From: Leishmania donovani
Lineage: Eukaryota; Euglenozoa; Kinetoplastea; Trypanosomatida; Trypanosomatidae
Length of the DNA: 64,000 nucleotides
Direction: 5' to 3'
Assembly (NCBI RefSeq): GCF_000227135.1
Contig: NC_018234.1
Location: forward strand, 62,001-126,000
Shown: positions 42,201 to 50,209 of the stretch, in pieces
Position numbering within the stretch: position 1 is the stretch's first letter
Layout of the letters: the number at the start of each line of letters is the position of its first letter
Notes under the pieces: model-generated
What the model saw: only the letters and a program-made list of their open reading frames with translations
What the model was told of the DNA's origin: nothing
Databases searched by the model: none
Translations under genes and position numbers: made by a program

Positions 42201-42915
42201 CGCGCCGTCGCCCTCGCCGCCGTCCTTGGCAGTCGGCGGCGGCGCCGGGGCTGTGACGGCGGGGGCGAGCAGCACCTCCCTCGCTGCCGACGGCGCCTCG
42301 CTCCAGCGACTGCCGCCGCAAGAGCAGCAACACGTGCGCACCTGCAACTCAGGCATGTACCAGCAGCTGTCTGTTGTCCTGGGGTATCTGGTGCGGTTGC
42401 TGACGGGGCAATCCACGTCGATGGCGTCGGTGGCCGGTTGGGCAAGACGGCAGGAGGCCTTCGAGGCAATGGCGCTGCACCCGCAGTTCTTCTCGTCCCT
42501 GGTCTCGCTGCTGACGCCGACGGCCGGTATGCTGATCATCACGGTGCGCGACTATTTCGCATGGTACATCGCTCACGCACAGCTGCCGCATCAGGCAAGC
42601 GAAATCGCCGGGCCTGTCACGGTTAGCGGTGGCGCTGCCTGCTCGGGCGAGGCTACCTCAACCTGGGCAGCGGAGAGCGACGAGGAAGGCCCGTCATCTT
42701 CGCAGCTGACGGCCTTGAACGGCACGCACGACGGCAAAGGCAGCGCTTTCGGCAGCTACAGTGTCAACGGTGGCGGGTCGGTGAAGCTCAGTTATGTGAA
42801 GGCAGCTCGCACACTCTCGCCGAAGCCCTCAACGGTGGGCATGGCAAGGATGTGCATGACGGAAGTGGTCAGCGATGTGGCCGCGAAGAGCACCCGCAAC
42901 TTCAATAGTGAATGA
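36250..42915 (+). CDS. Large Sec7-domain ARF guanine-nucleotide exchange factor (BIG/Sec7p type)
   Basis: 2221 residues. The Sec7 domain is at about 765-970: FNAAPKKAIYKLF, then LLMRVQLPKEGQRIERLLEYF with the catalytic glutamic finger at Glu876, then DTAVFIVVVATVMLNTNIHNPS. This domain loads GTP on ARF GTPases to start vesicle coat assembly at the Golgi. Size and flanking helical repeats fit the BIG/Sec7 subfamily, with DCB/HUS-like regions before Sec7 and HDS-like regions after. A low-complexity Ala/Pro stretch at about 70-160 separates the first helices from the rest. The tail is Ser/Gly-rich. The start at 36250 gives MAHHQPTNVEVENK; upstream in-frame sequence lacks conservation. A Sec7 core and large-GEF size are certain; assignment of HDS repeats is by position. 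Confidence 0.93.
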   Translation: MAHHQPTNVEVENKVAFFVQLNALLTRISSVVSSDALSSAQKAKLSDVRSATEAWLKDVGVISAPRPFIAAAPPPPPPTPLRSSVTETPAAAAPLSETVAASKQQDEEQAEAALAQAPEAPAAEQATATTSSAADGPARASASPATPGGSSTATAAVTSTHERADARKLVGLVSYLRLLFDSDVPERAKLQEFGKSLVRLLMVRCCSTIMASLQHVVHHTYIGTTTAAEEEGDAEAALSALFVQLAKEIDVATKALLGCVRLITSSAVLSEAASARFPVQLCVDVVKQTRRAQVYFQSRVEREEYHLLRTFVTSSDTAAKSTEGSLEDVDAVHDALESVSPERVAAHVLRRVEALRRRWGPSLVHSVRNIGDVIEPSVKFLATVAAVRAEGAPAPLVALKKDAAHDLFSLCEPVTVATTAAGGQPCLAKSLSTCDSPSVVAAPVSASSATPLAWRAAAGEVLIRLGSSFSADYLAAVAACCGDSNEGELLATRLLTDMLKCVAAHDLPLLRCVLLDGRWYRALYGGILNCVSSSQPAVLAAGLDALGLLTTACPVVIGREVGLLYSNVVLRLLESSNTPQYVKRTIVLHFVTTFMGSGSTLPADGGGGAIPLILHLYRLYDLNVHAHQLNLMQQLTSALSRIVRAAPKEELMQDAVVREQLQIQQEAAPSAVMTAPAAQLDGAQHRAEVANGTTSSEPSSLVAAALNPASLSLPAMALHGLVRIVELLTTQTPPEEESGKDVLASLPAMTCRESKLKEQQEVDRFNAAPKKAIYKLFNVTAEENAIPASHADFSSQWEHTLLPPLTSAAAAKVEAVADFLNQVSSLNPEAVSEFLTTPEVFPLQVCRTYLRRLPLAGCSVLEAISELLMRVQLPKEGQRIERLLEYFSAAYYEANRGHGIDSDIFPFKSDTAVFIVVVATVMLNTNIHNPSAGMRLDVKAFRGQLRRCNDDESFADSFVDDIFDCISTHPLESIKSIAADANASTDSTSRGSFDMFFVSQEEKRQLAFGVERQRMVSETRQLLKLRTQQEPLAPAPEGWWCAVAKDFFLSTWSSVCAVFGPAMYEGTTAAPSDVLLQCVRGLQSLLCMAAAFDLPTECTVTLLTLLRMADATPVREHCRRAVLVVAATTYAVNFPVRCWVAVCQIILEVRRTAAAATPPLVEDVFTRIEGITRLSVETEERRAADDSAPKTDRPTEAIHRAMEGVMTTISGYAVGDVANLSSALAVLRRALEYTRIVHANRRTDIVYFVNVRDFTAVVAPAYVELVKKHSSSDDGLQVLFECLVDLLCTMWVSYSTSRVMAPAAAAGKAETAETPTVDTAPAEFVQSFRFLRSVYDVTLASASEGAATLLQMHTLQAIKEVLSRTVRTAEMTAAGQHLSLYTMMASWQEVLYPLAVALCDRNSTAVEAGSLALLVLRKLVALCGGTGTASSDRLPGPVRAALLWLLAQLAYMGGMCGDADSAQVCVALLSSICTTTVAMSVTAASSSSPGCSTAGPASPVTAVADPSTAARLMEQRNALTQQVVTSIEENPHYVVQCTLARLCLLLQCEREQTRAEVMHQLRTLSLQMRPAQLCPMALDLAEVVLEGTIGHAAHHRQAPRTQSSLIPFLFFQMPVPASMRRCSRTSFRATVPAALGFLANELLTGLSGDDLAMAAESVMRRCLLPILLSPNSPHQCRFIAVRSLSQCVSVCLPQNSAARSPQLAQCVLDCLAMALYAVRVPLTSVVSPDTSFVGRRWLDAPAISSASGWAAYCAQATHTVELMDRAEPQWLVRGAAAAAAQVALSTLAATATEERDGAAATPTSSRGGCATSEETHRADGAAFVPDEALIEYVNLLAQMLAGVPKELQGVVASAAAAAGSATPSAGAVAVPDMNTDDWKLPRASVTVLLQLCLQAGGTLFAVLWRVNHPHEVEQYAMQSVESRREALAFTRNSGLLPHAAIRSVLQCYLKLAVLSTEYPSAELLEVTTDIIEGIRQVQAATHAAAPSPSPPSLAVGGGAGAVTAGASSTSLAADGASLQRLPPQEQQHVRTCNSGMYQQLSVVLGYLVRLLTGQSTSMASVAGWARRQEAFEAMALHPQFFSSLVSLLTPTAGMLIITVRDYFAWYIAHAQLPHQASEIAGPVTVSGGAACSGEATSTWAAESDEEGPSSSQLTALNGTHDGKGSAFGSYSVNGGGSVKLSYVKAARTLSPKPSTVGMARMCMTEVVSDVAAKSTRNFNSE

Positions 42916-43683
42916 CGGCAGGGATGACGACGACGAGTCGCTGCTGAGTGCGCCCTCTCTACACCGCACCGTCAACGCCGTGGCAGGAAGTCCCGCGAAG
43001 GAGCACTGCTTCACAAGTCCATTGAGGAGAGAAAGCGGTGGAGCGAAAGGCAGCACCACTGCATGCCTGGGTGTCCCTCGTTGCGCGCATGCGGTGGCGT
43101 GTGATGTATGAGGTGTGTGTTGGCCACAGCGGTGGCGGCTGTTGTCTGGTCAGGTGCAATAAGGAAAGGGATCGAAAGCAAGGAAAGTCGAGAGGCAGCG
43201 CTCAGGGGTGCGCGGTCTGGCGGTTCTGCGGAAACACAGTGGGAGGGGGCAGACACACTGGTGTGTGCTCACACCTACACGCACGCCCCTCGCCCCTTCC
43301 CAGCGCGCTCACAGAGACGCAGGTGAAGAACAGAGAGTCCGCGTATGTGTCGCAGTGCCCTTCCCGCGTCGTTGAAAGGTGTAGAGAGGACGGCAACGGA
43401 TGCAACCGCTTCTTACGAATGGGAAGATCAGCAACAGCGGAGCGCCCGACTCACATCTATGCATGCTGTGCGTGAATCTGTGTCTGCGTCAAGGGAAGGG
43501 GAGGACCACAGCGAGTACGCGCACATTCTACGGATCTACCCGAGCGCGCGATCACACGCTCTCAACCTCACTCTCCGCCCAATCAGCACCTCTTCTCTCT
43601 CTCTCACGCACATATTTGTTCTTCCCACATCTGCTACGGCCCTACTCCTCAGGCTGCCCACGCGAAGCGCATTCAAGCTTCAT
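42916..43683 (+). promoter_or_regulatory. Spacer with predicted acceptor for the thiouridylase gene
   Basis: No gene seen. A TCTCTCTCTCTC stretch near 43600 and further pyrimidines lead to CTCCTCAG with AG at 43651-43652, about 30 bases before the ATG at 43684. This excludes the upstream in-frame Met at 43459 as a start. Confidence 0.5.
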
Positions 43684-45525
43684 ATGAGTGTGGCCACGAC
43701 GCGCTCGCAGCTGCGCATCGCCATCGGCCTCTCCGGCGGTGTCGACAGCGCCGTCACCGCCCTCGTGCTGCAACGCTGTGTTCACACCACACTCGACGTC
43801 GCCGCGCTTCGCTGCTTTGGCGGCCCACGCGCTCCGCCTCCGCCACTGCGCGCACTACGAGCGGCGGTTGACGCACATGTACCGCTCCACGAGCTGCTCG
43901 GCAAGCTGGTCACCGCAGGCGAGCCGGGCATTGCGGCTGCAGGCTACGATGCTGCGCCTGTGCAGTACACCCCCTTTTTCATGCGCAACTGGCACGATGA
44001 CAACGCGGCCTCTGGATGGTGTGAGCGAGCCCAGGTCGACTACGACGATGCGCAGCAAGTGGCAAGGGCGCTAGACCTCCTTCCCCGCGACGGCACGCCT
44101 CTGCCGATGTACGACCTCTCCAGCGAGTACGTTGGGCAGTGTTTTGAGCGCATGCTGGCCGCCTACGCCGCAGGACACACGCTCAACGTGGACGTGCTGT
44201 GCAACAGCAAGATCAAATTCGGCGCCTTGACGCGTGCGCTGCGTCGCACGGGATCGGCGTTCAGTGAAACACTCCTCGCCACCGGTCACTACGCGCGCAC
44301 GTGGGACCTTCCGCGCGGTGTCCACGGTGGCGATAATGCTAAGAGACGACTGGTGCTGCTCGTGCGGCCGTGCTCTGCGGGGCGGGACCTCAACGATCAG
44401 ACCGTCTTTCTATCCCGGGTGCCGCCATCTGCCCTGGCCACGGCGATTTTCCCTCTCGGGCACCTCTTCACCTGCAAGGCGGATGTGCGTGCACTGGCGA
44501 GGCACAGCTTCGGGCACAGCGGTGGCACGGCGGCGGTGGCGAGCTCAGATGGCGAGCCGCAGCGTACGGTGGCGCACATCTCCCGAAAGAAGACCAGCAC
44601 GGGTATCTGCTTCGTCGGGCCGCCCTCCGCTGCCACGTGCGCCGGCGATACATCGTGTAGCTCGCGCTTCCCTCCCTTCTTGAACGAGTACCTCCCGCCA
44701 CCGCCACCGCCGCCCTTGCCATCGACCCGCACGGTGTTCTGCGACGCGGTGACGGGGGAAGAGCTGCTCGTGCCTGGAGACACAGCTGAGCACTTCGCCG
44801 GGGCGCCATTGCAGCCTTTTGCGTGCCGTCTACATCGTGGTCCCATGTTTGGTGCCCTCCGGGCAGACTACCCGGGCCTCCTGCCGGCCTACGCCTTTAC
44901 TCTCGGCCAGCGTGTGCGTCTCTGCCGCCGCACCGTTGACGGGCGAGTGCGCGAGGCGGCCTACTACGTTGCTGACAAGGTGCTGGCACCTCTGCCGTCG
45001 TCGGATATGAGTGACGACAAAGCCGTGCCTGTGCGTCTGCTGGCAGAGGTGCGGGTGGTTGCCCAGTGGAACCACGCGCTGCTGTACGCCTCTCAAGCCA
45101 CGGTCGCGTCACTGCACTGGTGGCTACCGCCGCCTGTGCTGCATCAGCGCGCTGTGGCCTACCATGAGCGTGGCGTGTATGGGCTGCGGTGTCATTGCTG
45201 CACGCGGCATCAAGAAGCACTGCAGCCAGCGACAGTGGAATGGGAAGCGGCGGACGAAGAGCTCAGCGCGGATGCGGAGGTGCGCGTTCGGCGTGCTCGC
45301 GTACACTTCGATGCCCCTCTTCGTGCCGTTACGCCGGGACAGGCGCTCGTGGCATACATGCCCCTCTTGGAGCTCGAAGGAGGGTGGAAGAAGGGCCGTG
45401 ACGCCTCTCGCGGTGATGCCGAGCCGTCGCCGCCTGAGGCAATGGCTGTGATCGGGTCTGGCTGGGTTGTGTCGCCTGACTCTCCGCCGCCTGGAGGGCT
45501 CACTCTCTCTCTGCTGACAGTCTAG
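43684..45525 (+). CDS. tRNA 2-thiouridylase (MnmA / mitochondrial MTU1 family)
   Basis: 613 residues. It activates U34 of tRNAs as an adenylate and replaces the oxygen by sulfur. The PP-loop is at 17-22 (SGGVDS). The MnmA block WHDDN...CERAQVDYDDAQQVARAL is followed by YDLSSEYVGQCFERMLAAYAAGHT. The first catalytic Cys is Cys173 in VDVLCNSKIKFG and the second is Cys309 in STGICFVG, so both catalytic residues are present. The C-terminal beta domains are recognisable (LGQRVRLCRR). The protein is much longer than bacterial MnmA (about 370), owing to insertions after the PP-loop (about 40-90), in the middle (about 330-360, Pro-rich) and near the C-terminus. Trypanosomatids use such an enzyme in mitochondria; no strong presequence is visible here, only SVATTRSQLR. 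Confidence 0.92.
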   Translation: MSVATTRSQLRIAIGLSGGVDSAVTALVLQRCVHTTLDVAALRCFGGPRAPPPPLRALRAAVDAHVPLHELLGKLVTAGEPGIAAAGYDAAPVQYTPFFMRNWHDDNAASGWCERAQVDYDDAQQVARALDLLPRDGTPLPMYDLSSEYVGQCFERMLAAYAAGHTLNVDVLCNSKIKFGALTRALRRTGSAFSETLLATGHYARTWDLPRGVHGGDNAKRRLVLLVRPCSAGRDLNDQTVFLSRVPPSALATAIFPLGHLFTCKADVRALARHSFGHSGGTAAVASSDGEPQRTVAHISRKKTSTGICFVGPPSAATCAGDTSCSSRFPPFLNEYLPPPPPPPLPSTRTVFCDAVTGEELLVPGDTAEHFAGAPLQPFACRLHRGPMFGALRADYPGLLPAYAFTLGQRVRLCRRTVDGRVREAAYYVADKVLAPLPSSDMSDDKAVPVRLLAEVRVVAQWNHALLYASQATVASLHWWLPPPVLHQRAVAYHERGVYGLRCHCCTRHQEALQPATVEWEAADEELSADAEVRVRRARVHFDAPLRAVTPGQALVAYMPLLELEGGWKKGRDASRGDAEPSPPEAMAVIGSGWVVSPDSPPPGGLTLSLLTV

Positions 45526-46074
45526 CCCCCCTTCCCTCTCCTCTCCAGCGGTGCGCACCACGCCTGCAGATGACGACTCTGTCGTCATTTCGTCGCTTGT
45601 CTTCGTGCCGTGTTGACCTCTTCACAGAACTTGTCGTTGTCTCTTTATGCCACCGCCCAGTGCGACGTCGAAGCCGCCGCCTCCCCACCCCCTCCCTCTT
45701 CTCCGAAGAGGGTGGCTGGGAGAGAGAAGAGAGGAGAGGAGAACGGCGCGGTGACATATGTTGCCGCCTTCGCTGTCGCTGCCCAATCCATCTCTCAACG
45801 TCAGCACGACCCCAGCAGCCCCACCCCCTCCATCAGTCGGCCCACACTCATCTTGCACCGTCCAGCCCTCGTCCGCCCTTCCCACCTTGTCCTGCTTTTC
45901 CTTGACGCATATGCGCACGCGCACGCTTGCATGTGAGCGAGAGAGCGCGCTGCTGATGAGTGCAGCCACACACGCATACGCTTCATATCCCTTTCTTCGT
46001 TCCTGAGCCCTTCGTGGCGCTCTCTTAGAGACCCACCCTCCTCCCGTGTTCGAGTGCGTCTGTGTGCCACCCCA
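45526..46074 (+). other. Intergenic spacer
   Basis: No gene seen. The frame of the next gene extends a few codons upstream, but only from GTG. Pyrimidine-rich sequence near 45,870-45,900 and 46,040 could serve splicing. Confidence 0.5.
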
Positions 46075-47133
46075 ATGCTGCTCTCTTCACCGGTGGCGCG
46101 TGCAGCGCAGAAGGCGCCGGTGACCGCAGGCTTATTGGTGTTCATGTGTCTCATGCTGCTGCTGAGCTCTTCCAAAGATTTGACGTGCATGCATAGCGCC
46201 CTCTATGAGCTGTTTCCGTGGCGGTTCGTCACGTACCCGCTTGCGATGACGACGCGGCAGCCCTGGCGTGTCGCCGTGAACACCGCTGTTGTCCTCGCCG
46301 GGGCGTCTGCTGAGGCATCCACAGGCAGCAGCGAGTACGCCACCTTCCTGCTCTTCACCGCCGTGGCGACAGGCGTTCTGGTGCTCCTCACAGACCTCGT
46401 CATGTTCGATCCGCTACGGCTTGCTGTTTGGGGCGGCAACGACAGCCACAACCGGCCGTACGGTTACACGGGCGTGTGGCCGGTGGCGGAGGTGGTTGGG
46501 TTCTCTCTGTGCCGCGTGCGGGGGGTGTCGGCGTTGGTCGGTCCGCGACTGCGCTGCGGTCAGCTGACGCTCCAACGACTCCCACTCGCTATTGTCTGGG
46601 CCGCCTTCGGCTGTGATGTGGTCTCGCTGGTGGTGGGCCGCAGTGCTGAGGATTATAATGAGCACCGTGAAGGTTGGCAGGTTATGGTGGCGTCCATCGC
46701 CTTGCTTGTGAGCTGGCTGTACGAACGCCGCGTCACCGGAGCTGCGAACAGCGCCTTCGCCTTAGAAGCCTTCATGTATCCGGACCCGCTCAGGGATGGC
46801 GCGCGCTGGGTGTGCGGACGCGTGCAGAGGCGTCTGCAAGCGTCGCCACTGCGCTTTCTACTTCCACCTGAGGGAGGAGTCGGTGGTGGGGCGGCAGCAC
46901 TGCCCACGCCGTTGTTCTCCCGCGCCGCCGTGGGCAACGCCTTTCCTGGCAGCCCAAACACCGCGACAACGACGACGACCACGGCGCTACTGCCCGGTAC
47001 AACCGCAGAGGAGGCGGAAAGGCACCGCCTCATCGCACGAGAGGCCCTCGCCCGCCGACTTCAGCAGCAGCAGTCAAGTGCATCTACGCCATCCGCTGCG
47101 GAGGCGGTCGACTTGGCGACGAAGACAGCGTAG
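46075..47133 (+). CDS. TMEM115 homologue (rhomboid-like Golgi membrane protein)
   Basis: 352 residues with several hydrophobic helices in the first two thirds. Resemblance to TMEM115 runs through the whole protein. WRFVTYPLAM matches the first conserved block, and YATFLLFTAVATGVLVLLTDL is the next membrane region. LLVSWLYERRV...FALEAFMYPDPLRD matches the SSWVYLRF...FAFATFFPE region, and the C-terminal LPGTTAEEAERHRLIAREAL matches the LPGTDPxDAERRRxLALKAL cytosolic motif. TMEM115 is a catalytically inactive rhomboid relative of the Golgi that supports Golgi-to-ER transport and interacts with COG. The ATG at 46075 is used because the upstream extension begins at GTG. Confidence 0.85.
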   Translation: MLLSSPVARAAQKAPVTAGLLVFMCLMLLLSSSKDLTCMHSALYELFPWRFVTYPLAMTTRQPWRVAVNTAVVLAGASAEASTGSSEYATFLLFTAVATGVLVLLTDLVMFDPLRLAVWGGNDSHNRPYGYTGVWPVAEVVGFSLCRVRGVSALVGPRLRCGQLTLQRLPLAIVWAAFGCDVVSLVVGRSAEDYNEHREGWQVMVASIALLVSWLYERRVTGAANSAFALEAFMYPDPLRDGARWVCGRVQRRLQASPLRFLLPPEGGVGGGAAALPTPLFSRAAVGNAFPGSPNTATTTTTTALLPGTTAEEAERHRLIAREALARRLQQQQSSASTPSAAEAVDLATKTA

Positions 47134-47955
47134 CGGCCCCTGACTGCACGCCGACGTTGTTTGGCTGGACAGGGAGGGAAGAGGCGGAGGCGCCGATGGC
47201 GGCGGCAATGTCGGGCACCTGACGTGGTGTGCCTTCTCTCATGGCAGAACGCGCCTGGAGCTGTTGCGCCTTCGCATCTCCTCCTCCTCCTGGCTCCTTG
47301 ATATTAGTGAGCCGCGTGCTGCATCTACCCTCGGCACACACGAAGCGATTCGCACATGAGGCTCACACGCGTGCGCGCCTCTGTCTGCCTGTCTGTCTGT
47401 GCATGTGAGTGAGGGACGAGACGAAGAGACTTGCACAGAACGTCTTAGTCGCCCTCCCCTCCCCCACCTTCTCCATCTTCTTCTCGTGAAACCCGTGACG
47501 CTCTCACCGACCGCTTCCTTCGCTCTGCGTGAAGTCGACGGAGCCGCTGAGCCGGCCCTCCTCCTCCCCCCCCCATCCTTCACTGCGCCGGCTGCCATGC
47601 GCCTCAGTCTCACTTGTGTGGCTGTCTTTCCTGCGAGCCAGCAATGCATGCCTTCTGCCGTCGTCCTCGAGTGGGAGGTGATACCTTGGTAGCGTGGCAC
47701 CACACACATGCGCTCAAACCTCCAACCCTCTCCTTCTTGTGATTCTACGAGTCGTAAGGTGTGCACGCGCGCGCCTCCTGTGTGCGTGCCCGGACCCGTC
47801 GCTGCTTCAGAGAGCAGGCGCACAGCCTGGCCTCCCTTTGCCCTCGACACACCAAGCCAGCAAGACGCGGAGAGACACACACGCAGAGAAGCGCGGAGCG
47901 ACCACCACCACCACAACTCATCTGCACAGACCTAACCACACATCGAGAGCCAAGC
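47134..47955 (+). other. Intergenic spacer
   Basis: No gene seen; mixed CT- and CA-rich sequence. The frame of the next gene is open upstream to 47761 but looks non-conserved. Confidence 0.5.
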
Positions 47956-49809
47956 ATGAAGTGGGACTGGGGTGTTCTGCGGCGGCAGACGCTGGAGTTG
48001 ATGTACGGTGCCACCGCCGAGCAGCGGCACCATCAGTCGCAGCACCGAGATCAGAAGCAGGCGTACGAGGCCTTCATGGCGATGTCCGCCAGCGCCGCGG
48101 GTGAACCGCATTGCAGTGGGGGCAGCGCGGCTCCTAGCGCTTTCCCGCCTGCCGCTGGGAGGCGGCACCGCGACCACGGATACGCCGCTGTCCGAAAACA
48201 CTTCCAGCGCATCCCAGATATGTTTCTCGACATAGAGTTTTACTTTGCCATCACTGGCGTGGGCCTCTTCGACCATCTCGTCGGGCTGCTGCTGCTGCCG
48301 CTGAAGGTGCTCACACAGTGGCGACGGTGCGAACTACGGGACATTATTACACTGCTTGTTCTCACCATGACACTGGGTAGCTACTGGGTTGCGGGTCTGG
48401 CGACAACGCAGCTGTACTCCTACCTCTACCACGCCGTACGACGCACGTCGTTCATCAAGGTCGTCATGATCTTCAGCATCCTCGATGTGGCGGACAAGAT
48501 CCTCTCATCCCTCTCGCAGGACTCGCTCGAGGTGCTCTACGCCGCCGTCGAAGATGAGTACGCCTACCGCTGCTCTCGCCGCCGCCAGACCAAGCCAGCT
48601 GCGGCAGACACACCGACGAAGAGGGCTGCTTTTGGGAGTGCGTGTGCAGGTCGCGACGACGCCGGATCCGCCAGCGCCCGACAGCACACGCCTCCATCGC
48701 GGTGGCTCCTCGCCGGCAGCGCGATCGCCGCCTGCATCAGCACCTCCTGCCACTCCCTCTCTCTCCTGCTGCACGTCGTCACGTTGAACGTCACGATAAA
48801 CGCGGAGGGAAACTCGTTGCTGGCGCTGCTGGTCGGCAACAACCTCACGGAGCTGAAGAGCGTCGTGCTCAAGAAGAGCACGCCGGAGTCGCTGCACAGC
48901 GTGTGCGCCCTCGACGCGCTGGAGCGCATGCAGTACGTCGTCTTCTTCTTTGTTATGCTGCTGCACCACATGCACGAGCGCTTCACAGACTTCGCCGTCG
49001 CAGACGTCTTCGTCATCCTCTGCGTCGAGGTGGCCATCGACTTTGTTAAGCATCTCTTCGTCGTTCGCTTCAACGGCATTCCGCCTTCGATGTTCCGGGC
49101 CTACTCGCAGCTGGCGTTGCTAGACTTGAGCTGCGAGGCGGTGCTGTGGCGGCTGCCGTCGCTGGAGGTAGTGGCGAGCGGGCCCGGCAGCGGCGTCGCA
49201 ACGCGCATGGAAGAAGCGGCCGAGCTGCTCACGCCTGCTTTCGGCTTTGCCCCCAAGAACGTTAAGCGGAATGGCTTCGACGCCATCGCGTATGCGGCGC
49301 TGCTGCTGTGGAGCTGCGAGCGAGTGGCGGGGTACCTCCTGTGGCAAGCGCCTTTGGTGTGCGTCTTGCTCGTGCTGATCCTCGCGCTTCTGAAGCTCAT
49401 GTTGTCCAGTGTCGTCCACGGCGTGTGCGCGCGCTTCACTCTTCGGACGTTAGTGGTATCCCCACCGTCGTGGCCGCCGCTGCCACAGCCAAGCGCTGTC
49501 TCTGCGCCTCTCGACGGCGGCAGCTGCAGTGAAAGCGGCGCCAGCCAGCGAAGGAGCGCGTCTCTGACGAGCTCGCTGGTCTGCACGTGGGGTGTTCGGA
49601 TGGGTGTCTCACCGATCAGCACGCCGCGCGCGACGCCCGTCGGCGGCAGCGGCCACGCACACATCAGTGCGGCAACGTCTTCCTCTGTGAAGAGCAAGAG
49701 TAGCCCAGCAGCAGTGCGCACGTTGGTGCGGCTGACGCCGCTTCTACTGGCTCTGCTGAAGGCAGATCGCTTCGACCTACAGGCTGGCAAGGCGAAGCGC
49801 ACCTACTGA
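47956..49809 (+). CDS. TAPT1-family ER membrane protein
   Basis: 617 residues and polytopic. The TAPT1 (transmembrane anterior-posterior transformation 1, yeast Emp65) blocks are clear. FIKVVMIFSILDVADKILSSLSQD matches IIKLYVIFNMLEVADRLFSS. Further on, LHVVTLNVTINAEGNSLLALLVGNNLTELKSVVLKK is followed by DVFVILCVEVAIDFVKHLFVVRFNGI. The family sits in the ER membrane; in yeast Emp65 with Slp1 guards soluble proteins from degradation, and in animals TAPT1 affects cilia and secretion. The N-terminal 60 residues and a Ser/Gly-rich tail (about 510-590) are not conserved. It is the last intact gene of the plus-strand array. The start at 47956 is an ATG; the upstream open frame is low-complexity. Confidence 0.92.
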   Translation: MKWDWGVLRRQTLELMYGATAEQRHHQSQHRDQKQAYEAFMAMSASAAGEPHCSGGSAAPSAFPPAAGRRHRDHGYAAVRKHFQRIPDMFLDIEFYFAITGVGLFDHLVGLLLLPLKVLTQWRRCELRDIITLLVLTMTLGSYWVAGLATTQLYSYLYHAVRRTSFIKVVMIFSILDVADKILSSLSQDSLEVLYAAVEDEYAYRCSRRRQTKPAAADTPTKRAAFGSACAGRDDAGSASARQHTPPSRWLLAGSAIAACISTSCHSLSLLLHVVTLNVTINAEGNSLLALLVGNNLTELKSVVLKKSTPESLHSVCALDALERMQYVVFFFVMLLHHMHERFTDFAVADVFVILCVEVAIDFVKHLFVVRFNGIPPSMFRAYSQLALLDLSCEAVLWRLPSLEVVASGPGSGVATRMEEAAELLTPAFGFAPKNVKRNGFDAIAYAALLLWSCERVAGYLLWQAPLVCVLLVLILALLKLMLSSVVHGVCARFTLRTLVVSPPSWPPLPQPSAVSAPLDGGSCSESGASQRRSASLTSSLVCTWGVRMGVSPISTPRATPVGGSGHAHISAATSSSVKSKSSPAAVRTLVRLTPLLLALLKADRFDLQAGKAKRTY

Positions 49810-50209
49810 CGTCATATCCTCATCTGTCGTTTTGTAGGTGGGTGGCCGTGTGTGCCTCGCGCGCGCAGGCTGGCATAGCGCGCCCCTCCACTCCTCCTCC
49901 TTCTCTGCTGCGCACCTAGCACCTCTTGGCCCTTGGCCAGCGGAGCGCTTGTGCGTGTGTGTGCAGCTGCAGCGGCGCAGAGAGCCCACGTGCGTACAGG
50001 CCCATGTACTTCTGTGAGCGCACCGCATGGCATCTGACCCACGCGTACGTGCACCACTCGCGCAGCCCCTACCCCCTCCTTCGGCTTCGACGTCCCTCTC
50101 TCCGCACTGCTCCCCTGTCTCAGCCGCTGTGCATCTGTCGCCGTTCACGCTCTGTCCTTCCGTGGGTGTGTCACCGACGCGATGTCATAGCACGCACGTG
50201 CACGTGCAC

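Noticed and set aside
43345..43683. Extended N-terminus of the thiouridylase
   Set aside because: Crosses a pyrimidine tract and acceptor at 43651-43652; the MnmA domain begins right after 43684.
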